Shown: positions 1 to 9,299 of the stretch, one piece after another | How positions within the stretch are numbered: the stretch's first letter is position 1 | Layout of the letters: every line of letters begins with the position of its first letter | Assembly: GCF_014696615.1 (NCBI RefSeq) | Contig: NZ_JACJQJ010000024.1 | Span: forward strand, 49,954 to 113,953 | DNA: 64,000 nt | Direction: 5' to 3' | Source: Nostoc linckia FACHB-104 | Lineage (GTDB): Bacteria; Cyanobacteriota; Cyanobacteriia; Cyanobacteriales; Nostocaceae | The notes under the pieces: generated by a model | Seen by the model: the letters and a program-made list of their open reading frames with translations, nothing else | What the model was told of the DNA's origin: nothing | Databases searched by the model: none | Position numbers and translations under genes: made by a program

Positions 1-84
1 CTGCTCTTATTAGTGCCTTTATTAAATCGTATGAATAGCTATTTCTCTGCAGTTGAAGATAGCGAAGTGGAAGCAGACAATTAA
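1..84 (+). CDS. 3' end of a membrane protein, probably cyanoexosortase A (partial)
   Basis: Only the last 27 codons are present, ending at a TAA at 82-84. The visible tail is a short hydrophobic run (LLLLVPLLNRM) followed by an acidic end (EDSEVEADN), as expected for the last membrane helix and cytoplasmic tail of a polytopic membrane protein. The next gene matches the cyanoexosortase A system-associated family, whose partner is normally the exosortase itself, so this is probably the exosortase C-terminus. That identification rests on context alone; the catalytic residues lie outside the window. Any other polytopic membrane protein would fit the visible residues. Confidence 0.5.
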   Translation: MLLLVPLLNRMNSYFSAVEDSEVEADN

Positions 85-190
85 ATCAGTAATTGAAATA
101 GCTATGATTGCGGGATGACTGTTAATTTTACTGAACTCATTACATTATGTACCGAAGTAAAATTTTGCTTAAGTATTGCAAAATTTATAA

Positions 191-895
191 ATGATTTCCT
201 TATCAAAACTTGTTAAAGACAGCCAATGGACTCAAGTAGTAGTGCTTTTATTATTACTACTATTATTCGCTATTGGCAGTGTTCCTGGATATTTGACAGG
301 AAAATGGCAATGGCAACAGCTAGCACCTGTGATTCAGCTCAAAGAATTGAAACAGATACGCAACTCAGGGTTAATTATTCCTGGTTGGCAAAATGTGGAG
401 CAGACACAACAAGAAGTTGGCGAACATAAATGGTCACTACAACTAATTAAAAAACAAGACTCCGACACCCAGGCCATAGTGCTGTTGTTACCGCAAAATG
501 GGCCGATGGATAAACCGGAAGTGGAGTGGACAGAAGTTAACGGTTGGGGAAGGTCGCGTTGGGGAAAGTGGGATGTAGCGCAATATCGCTCAGCGCAATT
601 GACTGTGAAACAGCCTAGTGAAACTAAAGTGGAAGCTAGATTCTTTCGTGCTTCTACACCACAAGCAACTTTTGGGGTGTTGCAATGGTACGCTCTCCCA
701 AATGGCGGAAATCCATCACCTTTAAATTGGTTTTTAGCGGATCAATTAGCACAGTGGCGTAAGCAGCGAGTTCCTTGGGTTGCTGTGAGTATTCTCATTC
801 CTATGGAACCTTTAGGTCAGGTGGAAAAAATTTGGCCTTTAGCTGAGTCTCTTGGTGAGACTGTACAAGCTGCATTAATGACGCGCCTGCTTTAG
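191..895 (+). CDS. Cyanoexosortase A system-associated protein
   Basis: 234 residues from an ATG. One N-terminal membrane anchor (about residues 15-34, Leu-rich) is followed by a soluble domain with the LIIPGW...Q motif near residue 60 and a conserved C-terminal part. This fits the small family encoded beside cyanobacterial exosortases, which are proposed to process and anchor PEP-CTERM-type proteins at the cell surface. Its molecular role is not established; an accessory role at the membrane is the usual assumption. It lies 106 bp after the truncated upstream gene and just before polysaccharide export genes, a usual exosortase setting. A perfect 8-bp hairpin follows the stop, so the exosortase unit probably ends here. 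Confidence 0.72.
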   Translation: MISLSKLVKDSQWTQVVVLLLLLLLFAIGSVPGYLTGKWQWQQLAPVIQLKELKQIRNSGLIIPGWQNVEQTQQEVGEHKWSLQLIKKQDSDTQAIVLLLPQNGPMDKPEVEWTEVNGWGRSRWGKWDVAQYRSAQLTVKQPSETKVEARFFRASTPQATFGVLQWYALPNGGNPSPLNWFLADQLAQWRKQRVPWVAVSILIPMEPLGQVEKIWPLAESLGETVQAALMTRLL

Positions 896-905
896 GAAAA
901 AATGT

Positions 906-926
906 GGACACAGTAATGCTGTGTCC
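906..926 (+). terminator. Hairpin after the exosortase-associated gene
   Basis: GGACACAG / CTGTGTCC form a perfect 8-bp stem with a 5-base loop, 10 bases after the stop codon at 895. It is followed by ttgtat rather than a long T run, so it is a weak intrinsic terminator or a transcript-end stabilising hairpin. A similar hairpin lies at 60015. Confidence 0.5.
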
Positions 927-1184
927 TTGTATATCTGCATAAATAGAAATTTGAATCTGAAATATTAACGGTAATGCGATCGCTCTTTCAAAAACAAATA
1001 TACTTAGTTTTATTTTGATAATTTATACGAAATTCACCAAAATTTTACATTTAAGAATATAGTAATTTCTCGGAGACAGACGAGACATTTTAGGTATTTG
1101 CAGAGTAAAATAGCGACTCAAATAGACTCAAACTTGGGTCTAGCTTGCTCATAAAAAAATTGCTTATAGTTTTTATTTATCAAT

Positions 1185-2522
1185 ATGCGTGTATTTAGCG
1201 CCTTGTGTTTGGTCAGTCTCCAGGTAGGCGTTTTCTTGACCACAGCAGTTGAGGTATTTGCTCAACCTGTAACATCTCCAGAACAACCATCAGACCCTGC
1301 TCCGGCTCTCCCCTTTCCATCATCTACTGAAACTGTACCAGGGAATTTTAATAACGAAGTTTCTCCCCAACTCAACCGCTACCTTTTAGGCCCAGGAGAT
1401 GGAATTAGCGTTGTTATTCAGCGTCCGCCTGGCCCCTATCGCCTAGGCCCACAAGATAGTATTAGCGTTGCGGTGCAACGCTTTCCAGATTTGAGCTTTC
1501 AAGCCACAATTAACCCAGAAGGCAACATCATTGTCCCACTGATCAATACAGTGTCGCTTCAAGGTTTAACTTTACCAGAAGCACAAGAGAAAATCCGTAT
1601 ATTGCTCGACCGCTACGTAGTTAATCCGGTAGTAGTTTTATCATTAGTAGGGCAACGTCCAGATTTAAGTTTTCAAGCAGCAATTAATCCGGAAGGATAC
1701 ATTGTCGTACCGCAAGTAGGTACAGTATCCCTCCAAGGCTTAAGTGTGGAAGAAGCACAAGAAAAAATTCGCTTGAGTTTAAGCCGTGTTTTGGTAGATC
1801 CGGTTGTGGTTGTTTCATTGGCAGCACCACGACCAGTTCAAGTTACCATTAGCGGTGAAGTATTTCGGCCGGGAATTTACTCAATTTCATCCACCATACC
1901 CCGGGTTGCGGATGCTTTGCTGACATCTGGTGGTACCACGATGAATGCAGATTTGCGGCAAGTACAAGTGCGGCGGCGGTTGGTTGATGGTTCTGTGATT
2001 TCCCAAAATATTGACCTATATACAGCCTTACAAAATGGTAGTTCTTTACCTAATACCCGCCTCCAAGATGGTGATGCCATCATTGTGCCACGTCGAGAAA
2101 TCGGTAGCGATGACGGTTATGACCGTAATTTGATTGCTCGTTCTACTTTAGCGGTACCACAAATCAGAGTTAGGATTTTAAACTATGCTGCGGGAGGCAT
2201 TGCCAATCAAGTGTTGCCTAATGGTAGTACCTTTGTCGATGCTTTGGGAGGCATAAACTTAGATACTGCCAACCTCCGGGATATTGCTTTAGTACGCTTC
2301 GATCCAGAAAGAGGTCAAGCAGTTACCCAAAAACTAGATGCTAAAAAAGCACTCGGTGGTGATGGCTCTCAAAACGTGCCGCTTCAAGATAATGATGTTA
2401 TTGTGGTTGGTCGAAACCTCATCGGTAGAATTACCAACGCCTTGACTACAATTACTCAACCATTTTTTAACGTTCAAAGCTTTATTCGCTTCTTTGACTT
2501 CTTTACTGGCGGGTCGAAGTAG
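1185..2522 (+). CDS. Polysaccharide export protein (Wza-like, SLBB domains)
   Basis: 445 residues with a signal peptide (residues 1-27, ending VFAQ). A poly-export region (about 65-205) is followed by SLBB-type domains (about 210-310 and 325-410), the arrangement of outer-membrane or periplasmic channels for capsule and exopolysaccharide export. The poly-export region is internally duplicated: the block starting PDLSFQATINPEG is repeated 58 residues later as PDLSFQAAINPEG, and the short LGPGDGISV motif before it also recurs as LGPQDSISV. No lipobox cysteine is visible at the signal cleavage site. The next gene is a Wzz/BY-kinase-like protein, and the pair forms the standard export and chain-length module. 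Confidence 0.88.
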   Translation: MRVFSALCLVSLQVGVFLTTAVEVFAQPVTSPEQPSDPAPALPFPSSTETVPGNFNNEVSPQLNRYLLGPGDGISVVIQRPPGPYRLGPQDSISVAVQRFPDLSFQATINPEGNIIVPLINTVSLQGLTLPEAQEKIRILLDRYVVNPVVVLSLVGQRPDLSFQAAINPEGYIVVPQVGTVSLQGLSVEEAQEKIRLSLSRVLVDPVVVVSLAAPRPVQVTISGEVFRPGIYSISSTIPRVADALLTSGGTTMNADLRQVQVRRRLVDGSVISQNIDLYTALQNGSSLPNTRLQDGDAIIVPRREIGSDDGYDRNLIARSTLAVPQIRVRILNYAAGGIANQVLPNGSTFVDALGGINLDTANLRDIALVRFDPERGQAVTQKLDAKKALGGDGSQNVPLQDNDVIVVGRNLIGRITNALTTITQPFFNVQSFIRFFDFFTGGSK

Positions 2523-2662
2523 TTGAGGGGGTTGGGGATGAGGGGGGAAAAGGGGAAAGGGGAAAGGGAAAAAGGGAAAGTGGAAATTATTATTACCCAT
2601 TACCAACGACCAATTACCAATTACCCAATGACAAATGCCCTATAAAAAATGCCTAAGTTGCT

Positions 2663-4837
2663 ATGACTCCACCTATTGTTAAACGTTATATTATTGCTTT
2701 TGAAAAGTATAAGTGGATTGGATTAGCCAGTTTTGCTTTAGTTGTAGCTGGGTCAACGGTGGTGGCTATACAACCAGACCCACCAGTTAGCTATGTAGCA
2801 AATTCTGCGCTGACTTACAATCGTCCACCAGTTTCGTTCTCGACAACTGGTACTGAGATTCAACAACAAGGGCAGGAATTAAATGCACAAGTTTTGCTAT
2901 CTAATGAACTTATAGAATCTGTAGCAGCAAAAGTTAATGTTAAACCAAAAACTCTTGGCAACAATGTTGAACTGACTCTACCGAAAAAAAATGCTAGAAG
3001 CGGGCAATTAGAATCTACTATTCTGGAGCTGAAATATAAAGATAATAACCCTAAGCGGGCTGTAGAGGTTTTGAGTGCCTTAATGCAGGCAATGGTCAAG
3101 CTGAGTGGTGATATTAATACAGGGCGATTAAAATCTATTATTAAAAAAATTGATGAGCGTTTACCAGCGGCTAAGGTCGAACTACAGTTAGCGGAGAAAA
3201 AGCTAGAACAATACGATCGCAGAGAGCGACCAGCAATATTAGCATCTGAGAATGGTAGTTTACTAACTGCGGTGACTACCAGTCAAAATCAGCAACGTCA
3301 GCTGCAATTCACGATAGCTGGAGTTGATGCCCAAATTCGCAGTTTACAAGAAAAGTTGGGATTAAATGTTAACCAAGCTTATGTTTCCTCAGCTTTGAGT
3401 GCCGATCCCATTATTGGTAGCTTGCGATCGCAAATTTATCAAGTTGAGTCACAAATTGCGGTTCTCCGTAAGGATTTGCGACCTGAACATCCAAATATGA
3501 TTCAGTTGCAACGTCAGAAAGATGCGGCGGAGGAATTACTCAAACAGCGCGCTGCTGAAGTAGTAGGTGGTGGAGGTACAGCAGCGCCGCTGAGTGGTGA
3601 AGCTTTGAATATTCGCACTCAAAGTAATTTAGATCCAGCGCGCCAAGAACTAGCAAACCAGATGGTGGCTTTACAAACCCAAAGGGAAACGCTGCAACAA
3701 CAATTAGCGCAACAAATTAAAGAAGAAGCGCGATTACGGCAGGTATATTCTCTCATCCCTAATAAACAATTAGAGCGATCGCGTTTGGAACAAGAAGTAG
3801 CACTGAAAAAAGCTGTCTATGACAAAATGCAGGCTAAGCTAGCTGATGCTAAAACCGCCGAAGCAGAAACTGTTACCAGTCTGAGTCTTGCTAGACAACC
3901 CATCGCCATTGCTGATGCTGTTAAACCAAAGAGTATGCCAATGACATTGGCTGTTGGTGGCTTGATGGGGTTGGTAATTGGTGGTGGTGTGATATTCTTG
4001 TTGGGTTCGCTGGAAGGTGTTTTCAAAACCAGAGAAGATATTCGCGAAAGCCTCAAGCAACGGGAAGTTGCACTGCTGGGAGAATTGCCATTAATGCCAG
4101 TGGATGATTTAGATAAAGAAACTATACCTGTTTTACTTTCCCCAGATTCTCCTTATTTAGAGTTCTATGAAAAATTCCGCAGTAATGTCCGTCGTCTTGG
4201 CGGTAAAACTTTAAAAGTACTTTTAATTACTAGCGTTGGTAAAACTGAGGGTAAGACTACAAGTGCTTATAACTTAGGTATAGCTTCTGCTCGTGCTGGT
4301 AAAAGAACCTTAATTATTGAAACAGATTTGCGATCGCCTTCTAGCTGCACATCTCTTAAAGTTACTCCTGACCCAGATGCTAACATTGAACCCCTGCGCT
4401 ATTACGGCAGCTTGAGCGAATGTATTCACATAGTTCCTGATATTGAAAATTTATACATTATTCCTAGCCCCGGCCCTTTGCGTCAGTCTGCCGCTATTTT
4501 GGAATCTAGCGAAATGCGTCGGCTGATGGAAGATGTACGCGAACGCTATGATTTAGTAATTTTAGATACTAATCCTCTAAGTTTATCTAATGATGCTTTG
4601 TTAATTCAACCCTACAGTGACGCGATGGTAATTGTAGCGCGACCAAACTATACACAAGAAAACTTATTAGGTGAAGCAATCGATCAATTAGTTGAATCTG
4701 AATTAGGTTTGTTGGGAGGTATTATTAATGGTGCTGATATCAACGTTGCTTGGTCTGAGCCAGTTGAACCATCACCAAACTTTTCAGCATCAGAAGAAGC
4801 AGGAGCAGAAATATCAGTAGGCGCTAATAATAATTGA
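2663..4837 (+). CDS. Exopolysaccharide chain-length protein with BY-kinase-like ATPase domain (GumC/Wzc type)
   Basis: 724 residues. An N-terminal Wzz region has a membrane helix at about 18-36, a long periplasmic coiled-coil domain (about 150-420) and a second helix at about 424-445. The cytoplasmic P-loop domain (about 490-690) carries a Walker A type motif (SVGKTEGKTT, near residue 525), an A' motif (TLIIETDLRSP) and a Walker B type LVILDTNP. Such proteins control chain length and export in Wzx/Wzy exopolysaccharide assembly. The tail after residue 695 is short and acidic and contains no tyrosines, unlike Wzc-type kinases whose Tyr cluster is autophosphorylated, so kinase activity is doubtful. 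It lies 140 bp after the export channel gene and is probably co-transcribed. Confidence 0.85.
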   Translation: MTPPIVKRYIIAFEKYKWIGLASFALVVAGSTVVAIQPDPPVSYVANSALTYNRPPVSFSTTGTEIQQQGQELNAQVLLSNELIESVAAKVNVKPKTLGNNVELTLPKKNARSGQLESTILELKYKDNNPKRAVEVLSALMQAMVKLSGDINTGRLKSIIKKIDERLPAAKVELQLAEKKLEQYDRRERPAILASENGSLLTAVTTSQNQQRQLQFTIAGVDAQIRSLQEKLGLNVNQAYVSSALSADPIIGSLRSQIYQVESQIAVLRKDLRPEHPNMIQLQRQKDAAEELLKQRAAEVVGGGGTAAPLSGEALNIRTQSNLDPARQELANQMVALQTQRETLQQQLAQQIKEEARLRQVYSLIPNKQLERSRLEQEVALKKAVYDKMQAKLADAKTAEAETVTSLSLARQPIAIADAVKPKSMPMTLAVGGLMGLVIGGGVIFLLGSLEGVFKTREDIRESLKQREVALLGELPLMPVDDLDKETIPVLLSPDSPYLEFYEKFRSNVRRLGGKTLKVLLITSVGKTEGKTTSAYNLGIASARAGKRTLIIETDLRSPSSCTSLKVTPDPDANIEPLRYYGSLSECIHIVPDIENLYIIPSPGPLRQSAAILESSEMRRLMEDVRERYDLVILDTNPLSLSNDALLIQPYSDAMVIVARPNYTQENLLGEAIDQLVESELGLLGGIINGADINVAWSEPVEPSPNFSASEEAGAEISVGANNN

Positions 4838-4871
4838 TATCAATTCAAAATTCAAAATTCAGTTCACGTAG

Positions 4872-4898
4872 GATGCGTTAGCGATAGCGTAACGCATC
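4872..4898. repeat. Palindrome GATGCGTTA...TAACGCATC
   Basis: Perfect 9-bp inverted repeat with a 9-base spacer (gcgatagcg), 35 bp after the stop of the chain-length gene. The motif is of the dispersed palindromic kind common in filamentous cyanobacteria. Confidence 0.6.
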
Positions 4899-4920
4899 AG
4901 CACCAAAGCTGAGATTTTTT
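4897..4920 (+). terminator. Probable intrinsic terminator of the polysaccharide operon
   Basis: A short hairpin (TCAGC / GCTGA, six-base loop) is followed by GATTTTTT. It overlaps the end of the palindrome at 4872-4898. Confidence 0.5.
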
Positions 4921-4959
4921 CAGAAATCAAATCGGATTCCTATATGAAGGATAAAATTA

Positions 4960-4992
4960 ACCCTTCCACAATATCATCAAGTGTGGAAGGGT
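4960..4992. terminator. Bidirectional hairpin between convergent genes
   Basis: ACCCTTCCACA and TGTGGAAGGGT form a perfect 11-bp stem with an 11-base loop. On the minus strand it is followed by TTAATTTT. It lies between the convergent ends of the polysaccharide operon and the first rhomboid gene. Confidence 0.6.
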
Positions 4993-5040
4993 GATAAATT
5001 CTATCGTGTTTTAGCAGTGGGAATAGTTACAAAAAACAAA

Positions 5041-5715
5041 CTAATACTCTTGCTTAAATAATCCCAATAAGGGAGCGAGAATTATGCCAAATACAAAGCC
5101 TCCGATGTGTGCCCAGTAAGCAACTCCGCCTGTCTCAACACTCATATTAGCTGCTGTTTGTAGGCTAACAAAACCAGAAAGTAGATTCTGGACAATGAAC
5201 AGCCCTATCAGTATCATTGCTGGAACTCTAATAGTGGTGACGAAAAATCCTAAAAAGGCTAAAGTCATGACCCTAGCGTGTGGGAAACGGATAATATACG
5301 CACCTAAAACTCCAGAGATGGCACCACTTGCACCCAAAGAAGGAATCCCAGAATTCATGCCAATAAACCATTGACATAAAGCAGCTAAAGCACCGCAAGT
5401 TAAATAAAAAATTAGATATTTGACATGACCTAGACGGTCTTCGATATTGTTACCAAATATCCAAAGAAACACCATATTCGAGATTAAATGCCACCAACCA
5501 CCGTGTAAGAATTGCGATGTAAAAAGCGTTGTCCACTCTGAAGAAAAGTTGGTGGTTAATTCTCGTGGTACTACTGCATATAGTTGAAAAAATTGCTCTA
5601 GTTGTGCATTAGATAAACTCACTTCATGAAGAAAAACTAAAACGTTCATCCCAATCAGCCCATAAGTTAAGTATGGGGTGATGCGCGTCGGATTTTCGTC
5701 GTAAAGGGGAAACAC
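5041..5715 (-). CDS. Rhomboid family intramembrane serine protease
   Basis: 224 residues from a GTG start. Six hydrophobic segments carry the rhomboid signature: GASGAISG with the nucleophile at about Ser130, His203 in the segment AYWAHIGGF, and the HGGWWHLISNMVFLW motif at about 71-85. Rhomboids cut membrane proteins within their transmembrane helices. Substrates cannot be inferred. A second rhomboid (5932-6654) with the same layout follows, and the two are clearly paralogous (shared NNPT/ENPT N-terminus, GNN(I/V)EDKLGH motif), so this is a tandem duplication. The GTG start is chosen because the second copy also begins with GTG at the equivalent residue. Confidence 0.9.
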   Translation of the reverse strand: MFPLYDENPTRITPYLTYGLIGMNVLVFLHEVSLSNAQLEQFFQLYAVVPRELTTNFSSEWTTLFTSQFLHGGWWHLISNMVFLWIFGNNIEDRLGHVKYLIFYLTCGALAALCQWFIGMNSGIPSLGASGAISGVLGAYIIRFPHARVMTLAFLGFFVTTIRVPAMILIGLFIVQNLLSGFVSLQTAANMSVETGGVAYWAHIGGFVFGIILAPLLGLFKQEY

Positions 5716-5931
5716 AGGTGTTTTTCCTAACTATTATTATCTGAAATATAGCTTGAGTGACGGTTCGTTGCGAAGTTTAGGTATTTGCACCTGTTTTTGT
5801 CATTTGTCATTTGGTAATGGGTAATTGGTAATTGCTCCCCTCATCTCCCTTATCTCCCTCATCCTCCTCATCCCCCCAGTCCCCAGGAGTTCTGTAATTT
5901 TGAATTTTGAATTGATTTGTCCCCATCCTCC

Positions 5932-6654
5932 TCATCCCCAATTCTTATAGGGTGTTCGGGGTTTGTCGCTAAATAATCCTAAGATGGGGCCGAGAATTGC
6001 GCCAAATAGGAAACCACCAGCGTGCGCCCAGTACGCTATACCACCGTTTTCCATACCGATGTTGGTGGGTGTTTCGAGGCTAGCAACGCCGTAAAAAGCT
6101 TGTTGAATGAACCAGAACCCTAAAAAGAAGTATGCTGGGACTCGGAAAGTGGGGAAGAAAAACCCTAAAGGTATAACACCGAGAATTTCGGCTGTGGGAA
6201 AGCGAAGAATATATGCTCCCATCACACCTGCGATCGCACCACTCGCCCCTAAAGATGGAATATTAGAATTTTGTGAAAAGTACCACTGGCTTAATGATGC
6301 CAAAATTCCGCAAGATAAATAAAATAGCAGATATTTAAAATGACCTAATTTATCTTCGACATTGTTTCCAAAAATCCAGAGGAATAACATATTACCCGCG
6401 AGGTGTAATAAACCACCGTGCAAAAATTGTGAGGTAATTAAAGTAGCCCACTCTGGTACAGGTTGATGTACAGATATCCCAGCAAAACTTAAAGTCAGTT
6501 CTTTTGGAACTACCGCAGCCAAGTGTAAAAACCCATCTAAGGCTTGGGGAGGAAGACTAGCTTCATAAAGAAAAGCTAGGACATTGGCAGCAATTAGCCC
6601 AAAGGTAACATAAGGTGTAATTTCTGTAGGATTATTATCTCTAATTGGAACCAC
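5932..6654 (-). CDS. Rhomboid family intramembrane serine protease (paralogue)
   Basis: 240 residues from a GTG start. It carries the full catalytic set: GASGAIAG with about Ser138 and AYWAHAGGF with about His211, six membrane segments and the HGGLLHLAGNMLFLW motif. It differs from its neighbour by an insertion near residues 59-67 (GISVHQPVP) and a longer polar C-terminus. The gap to the other rhomboid (5716-5931) holds only low-complexity and heptamer-type sequence, so the two may be transcribed separately or together. It lies just downstream of the CIS ATPase on the same strand; a link to the CIS is possible but not shown. Confidence 0.9.
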   Translation of the reverse strand: MVPIRDNNPTEITPYVTFGLIAANVLAFLYEASLPPQALDGFLHLAAVVPKELTLSFAGISVHQPVPEWATLITSQFLHGGLLHLAGNMLFLWIFGNNVEDKLGHFKYLLFYLSCGILASLSQWYFSQNSNIPSLGASGAIAGVMGAYILRFPTAEILGVIPLGFFFPTFRVPAYFFLGFWFIQQAFYGVASLETPTNIGMENGGIAYWAHAGGFLFGAILGPILGLFSDKPRTPYKNWG

Positions 6655-6788
6655 GGGCGTTTATTCCTCATCTATAAGCAACTAGCCTCACAATACTGAA
6701 TTTCGCTAGTATTCGCTTCTACCTCATGGATGGATATCAACCTAGCCTTAGTTGCAAATTGCATCTTTTCAACAGGAAATCCCGAGGT

Positions 6789-6803
6789 CAAGGCAGTGCC
6801 TTG
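6789..6803 (-). terminator. Palindrome downstream of the AAA+ ATPase gene
   Basis: CAAGGCA-G-TGCCTTG is a perfect 15-bp palindrome 50 bases past the ATPase stop. There is no T tract, so a terminator role is tentative; it also resembles dispersed cyanobacterial palindromes. Confidence 0.35.
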
Positions 6804-6852
6804 CCCCTACAATCTGTCGCATGATTTTTTCAAATTGGTATAATTTCTCTAC

Positions 6853-8196
6853 TCACATAATTTTCCCAGCTTTGTTTAATTCCCGCTTGATAGCGTCAAG
6901 TATATCCTCATGATGAATTACTACATCGCCTCGCTGGAGTGCCTGTAAACAGCAATGCTGTACTATATTCAAGATATCAGAGCCAGTTAATTCATAAGCA
7001 GCTGAAAGCTTTGGTAAATCTACAGATTCAGCTAGCTTAATTTGGGATGGAAAAGCCATTTGCCAAAGTTGAGATCGCTCTTTGATATTGGGCATAGGAA
7101 ATTGAATAATCGATTGAAAACGACGAATAAAAGCTTCGTCAATATTGCTTTTTAAGTTGGAAGACAATATAACTAATCCATCGTAGTTTTCTATCCGTTG
7201 CAGTAAGTAACTTACCTCTTGGTTAGCATATTTATCATGTGCATCACGCACATTAGTACGTTTACCAAATAACGCATCAGCTTCATCAAAAAACAAAATC
7301 CAATCTTTACTTTCAGCGCGCGCGAACAAGTTAGCTAGGTTCTTTTCTGTTTCACCGATAAATTTTGATACCACCATAGAAATGTCTATCTTATAGACAT
7401 CTTTACCTGTGTATTTTCCTAAAAGACTGGCTGTGAGGGTTTTACCTGTACCAGGGGGGCCATAGAAAAGCGCTCGGTAGCCGAGTTTGAGCTTCTTTTT
7501 CATGTTCCAGTCATAAAGAATGGTTCGGCTATGAGTAATCCAAGCTTCTAGCTCATGAATCTGTTGTAAGGTTTGAGCATTTAGAACTAAATCTTCCCAT
7601 TCCATTTCAGTAGTGATGCGTTGAGCCGGAAAGTTAATACTGAAATGAGGACGAGAAAAGCGCCCTTGGGTGAATAATTCGACGTAATCTTGAAGCATAA
7701 CTAGCTTACCACTCATCAGAGGTTCGCCTTCAGCAGGTGAATCGAGATAGATGACGCGATCGCGTGCAAAGGGATGCTCTTCGCTGAAAATTTGCTGTAA
7801 ATGCAGCCGTTCCGCAAAGCGATCGCCTCCCAGCATGAACAGTACTGTTTCACCTGTAGGTAAAAAACCCCGATGCGCCTTACCCCGCCAGCCACCAATT
7901 TGAGGATAATCCCCAGCTTGGGGTAAGTTAGCTGTAATCAGCCGATCAAAAAAATCGGGTTGCAAATGCGGTGCGATCGCCATCAGTAAGGTTAATTGCT
8001 CCGCAGTATCTAATTTATGTTTGCGAATAAAGATAGTTAAGGGCGTTTCATTACTTAGCCATTCATCTGGCAAATTAGGCATTGGTGCTTTTACTGGCTC
8101 ATTACTGCTGAAGTGGTAGTCCATGCGCCACTGGATTACCTTAGCCAGGTGATTAAGGCCATTTTCTAGGGTTTGAACATTAAGCAACTGCGTCAT
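6853..8196 (-). CDS. CIS-associated AAA+ ATPase (Cis15/Afp15-like)
   Basis: 447 residues. The N-terminal half (1-200) is a poorly conserved domain typical of CIS ATPases. The AAA+ module has Walker A GPPGTGKT at 246-253, Walker B LFFDEADALFG with Asp304-Glu305, and a downstream sensor/arginine-finger region (NIDEAFIRRFQ, about 353-363). In eCIS clusters this ATPase is nearly always present and is needed for assembly or cargo handling; it is not part of the particle. Here it is separated from the rest of the minus-strand cluster by about 1.2 kb and by a divergent gene, so it probably has its own promoter in 8197-8736. A generic AAA protein is the alternative, but the context makes the CIS role very likely. 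Confidence 0.9.
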   Translation of the reverse strand: MTQLLNVQTLENGLNHLAKVIQWRMDYHFSSNEPVKAPMPNLPDEWLSNETPLTIFIRKHKLDTAEQLTLLMAIAPHLQPDFFDRLITANLPQAGDYPQIGGWRGKAHRGFLPTGETVLFMLGGDRFAERLHLQQIFSEEHPFARDRVIYLDSPAEGEPLMSGKLVMLQDYVELFTQGRFSRPHFSINFPAQRITTEMEWEDLVLNAQTLQQIHELEAWITHSRTILYDWNMKKKLKLGYRALFYGPPGTGKTLTASLLGKYTGKDVYKIDISMVVSKFIGETEKNLANLFARAESKDWILFFDEADALFGKRTNVRDAHDKYANQEVSYLLQRIENYDGLVILSSNLKSNIDEAFIRRFQSIIQFPMPNIKERSQLWQMAFPSQIKLAESVDLPKLSAAYELTGSDILNIVQHCCLQALQRGDVVIHHEDILDAIKRELNKAGKIM

Positions 8197-8736
8197 ACTG
8201 TACAGATTAGAGAACTACCCTATCGCGATCGCGAGGGGTTAGGAGCATAAAAATATTGTTGACTGTTGACCGGGAAGAGATTTCCCCGCCATTACTGTGT
8301 AATTTATGAAATAAATTTCTTGATTGATATTTGGAGATGGATGCAGAAGATTGCTGGATTGAGACGAGCACGGTATGAGTAAATCCACTTAGCCTTCTTT
8401 CACATTAGACGTATTTTGGCACTTGCGGAGGTAAAGATTCTTAAAAAGACTTGCTCAGATATTGAGTTTTTAATTTATATATCAATTTTATTTCTGAGAA
8501 TGTCATCCCATAATAAATTAGACATGATTGCAAAATAAAAGGCAAAATCACTCAAACTTTAGCTCGTCGTAGTACAATTTCAGCTTCAGAGTTTACAAAA
8601 CTAGACATAATTCTCTTTAAATTAGCTGCAAACATTAGTTTTTCCTGATGCTGCCAACCAAGCATATCTATTTTTGCTAATCAATCGAAACGTACATTGA
8701 GTTTAGTGCTATTAAACTAAGAGGTTGACTAAATTT
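8197..8736. other. Divergent intergenic region, no gene
   Basis: About 540 bp between the minus-strand ATPase and the plus-strand membrane protein. It must carry promoters for both. A HIP1-type tatcgcgatcgcga lies at 8220-8234. No open frame with a convincing start was seen. Confidence 0.6.
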
Positions 8737-9252
8737 ATGCCAGAAACAGAAATTCAACAAATTCAAACACCATTGAGTAGCCTTCCAGTTTTATATACAA
8801 GAGATGCTGCTCAACCTATACAGTACAATCCTTTTCAAGAAATCACCCAATTATTCCAAACTCTTTTTGAAGAAGATACTTCATCTGTTTACCAAAAAGC
8901 CGGGGAAAAAACCTGGAAGATTTTTAAGCAAATAATTACTGTTGTTACCTTTTTATTTCTTTTACTATGTGCCCTAATTGTTTGGGTATGGGGTATTGGG
9001 TTTAAAAGTGGTGTTCATTTTCGGACTTGGATAGAAACGAAAAACCCGACAATTGATGAACTCATAGTTGCGATTCTGAAAATTATTTTATGGCCTTTAG
9101 AGCGGACATTTGAGTGGGCTAATTCATTCATTAAAGACTTATTTGGCTGGGAAATTAAATTCGACGAGTTGAAAACAGAACCAACTTCTACTCCAGCAGC
9201 AGGTGAAGCAACTCCCTCATCTGCATCATCCCAGAGTTCACAACCCAGTTAG
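8737..9252 (+). CDS. Uncharacterised single-pass membrane protein inside the CIS locus
   Basis: 171 residues from the ATG at 8737; an in-frame TTG at 8725 is less likely because the GAGG at 8721-8724 sits right against it but 12 bases before the ATG. A strong membrane segment runs at about residues 63-87 (ITVVTFLFLLLCALIVWVWG). A second, amphipathic Trp-rich stretch lies at about 107-135, and the C-terminus (about 148-171) is a Ser/Pro/Thr/Ala tail. No family is recognised. It is the only plus-strand gene between the ATPase and the CIS operon, so it may be a cluster-specific membrane partner, but its opposite orientation allows it to be unrelated. Confidence 0.75.
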   Translation: MPETEIQQIQTPLSSLPVLYTRDAAQPIQYNPFQEITQLFQTLFEEDTSSVYQKAGEKTWKIFKQIITVVTFLFLLLCALIVWVWGIGFKSGVHFRTWIETKNPTIDELIVAILKIILWPLERTFEWANSFIKDLFGWEIKFDELKTEPTSTPAAGEATPSSASSQSSQPS

Positions 9253-9299
9253 AGGTTATTTATTAATGTAGTTTCCCAACTTGGAAAAACTGGCGTTAT

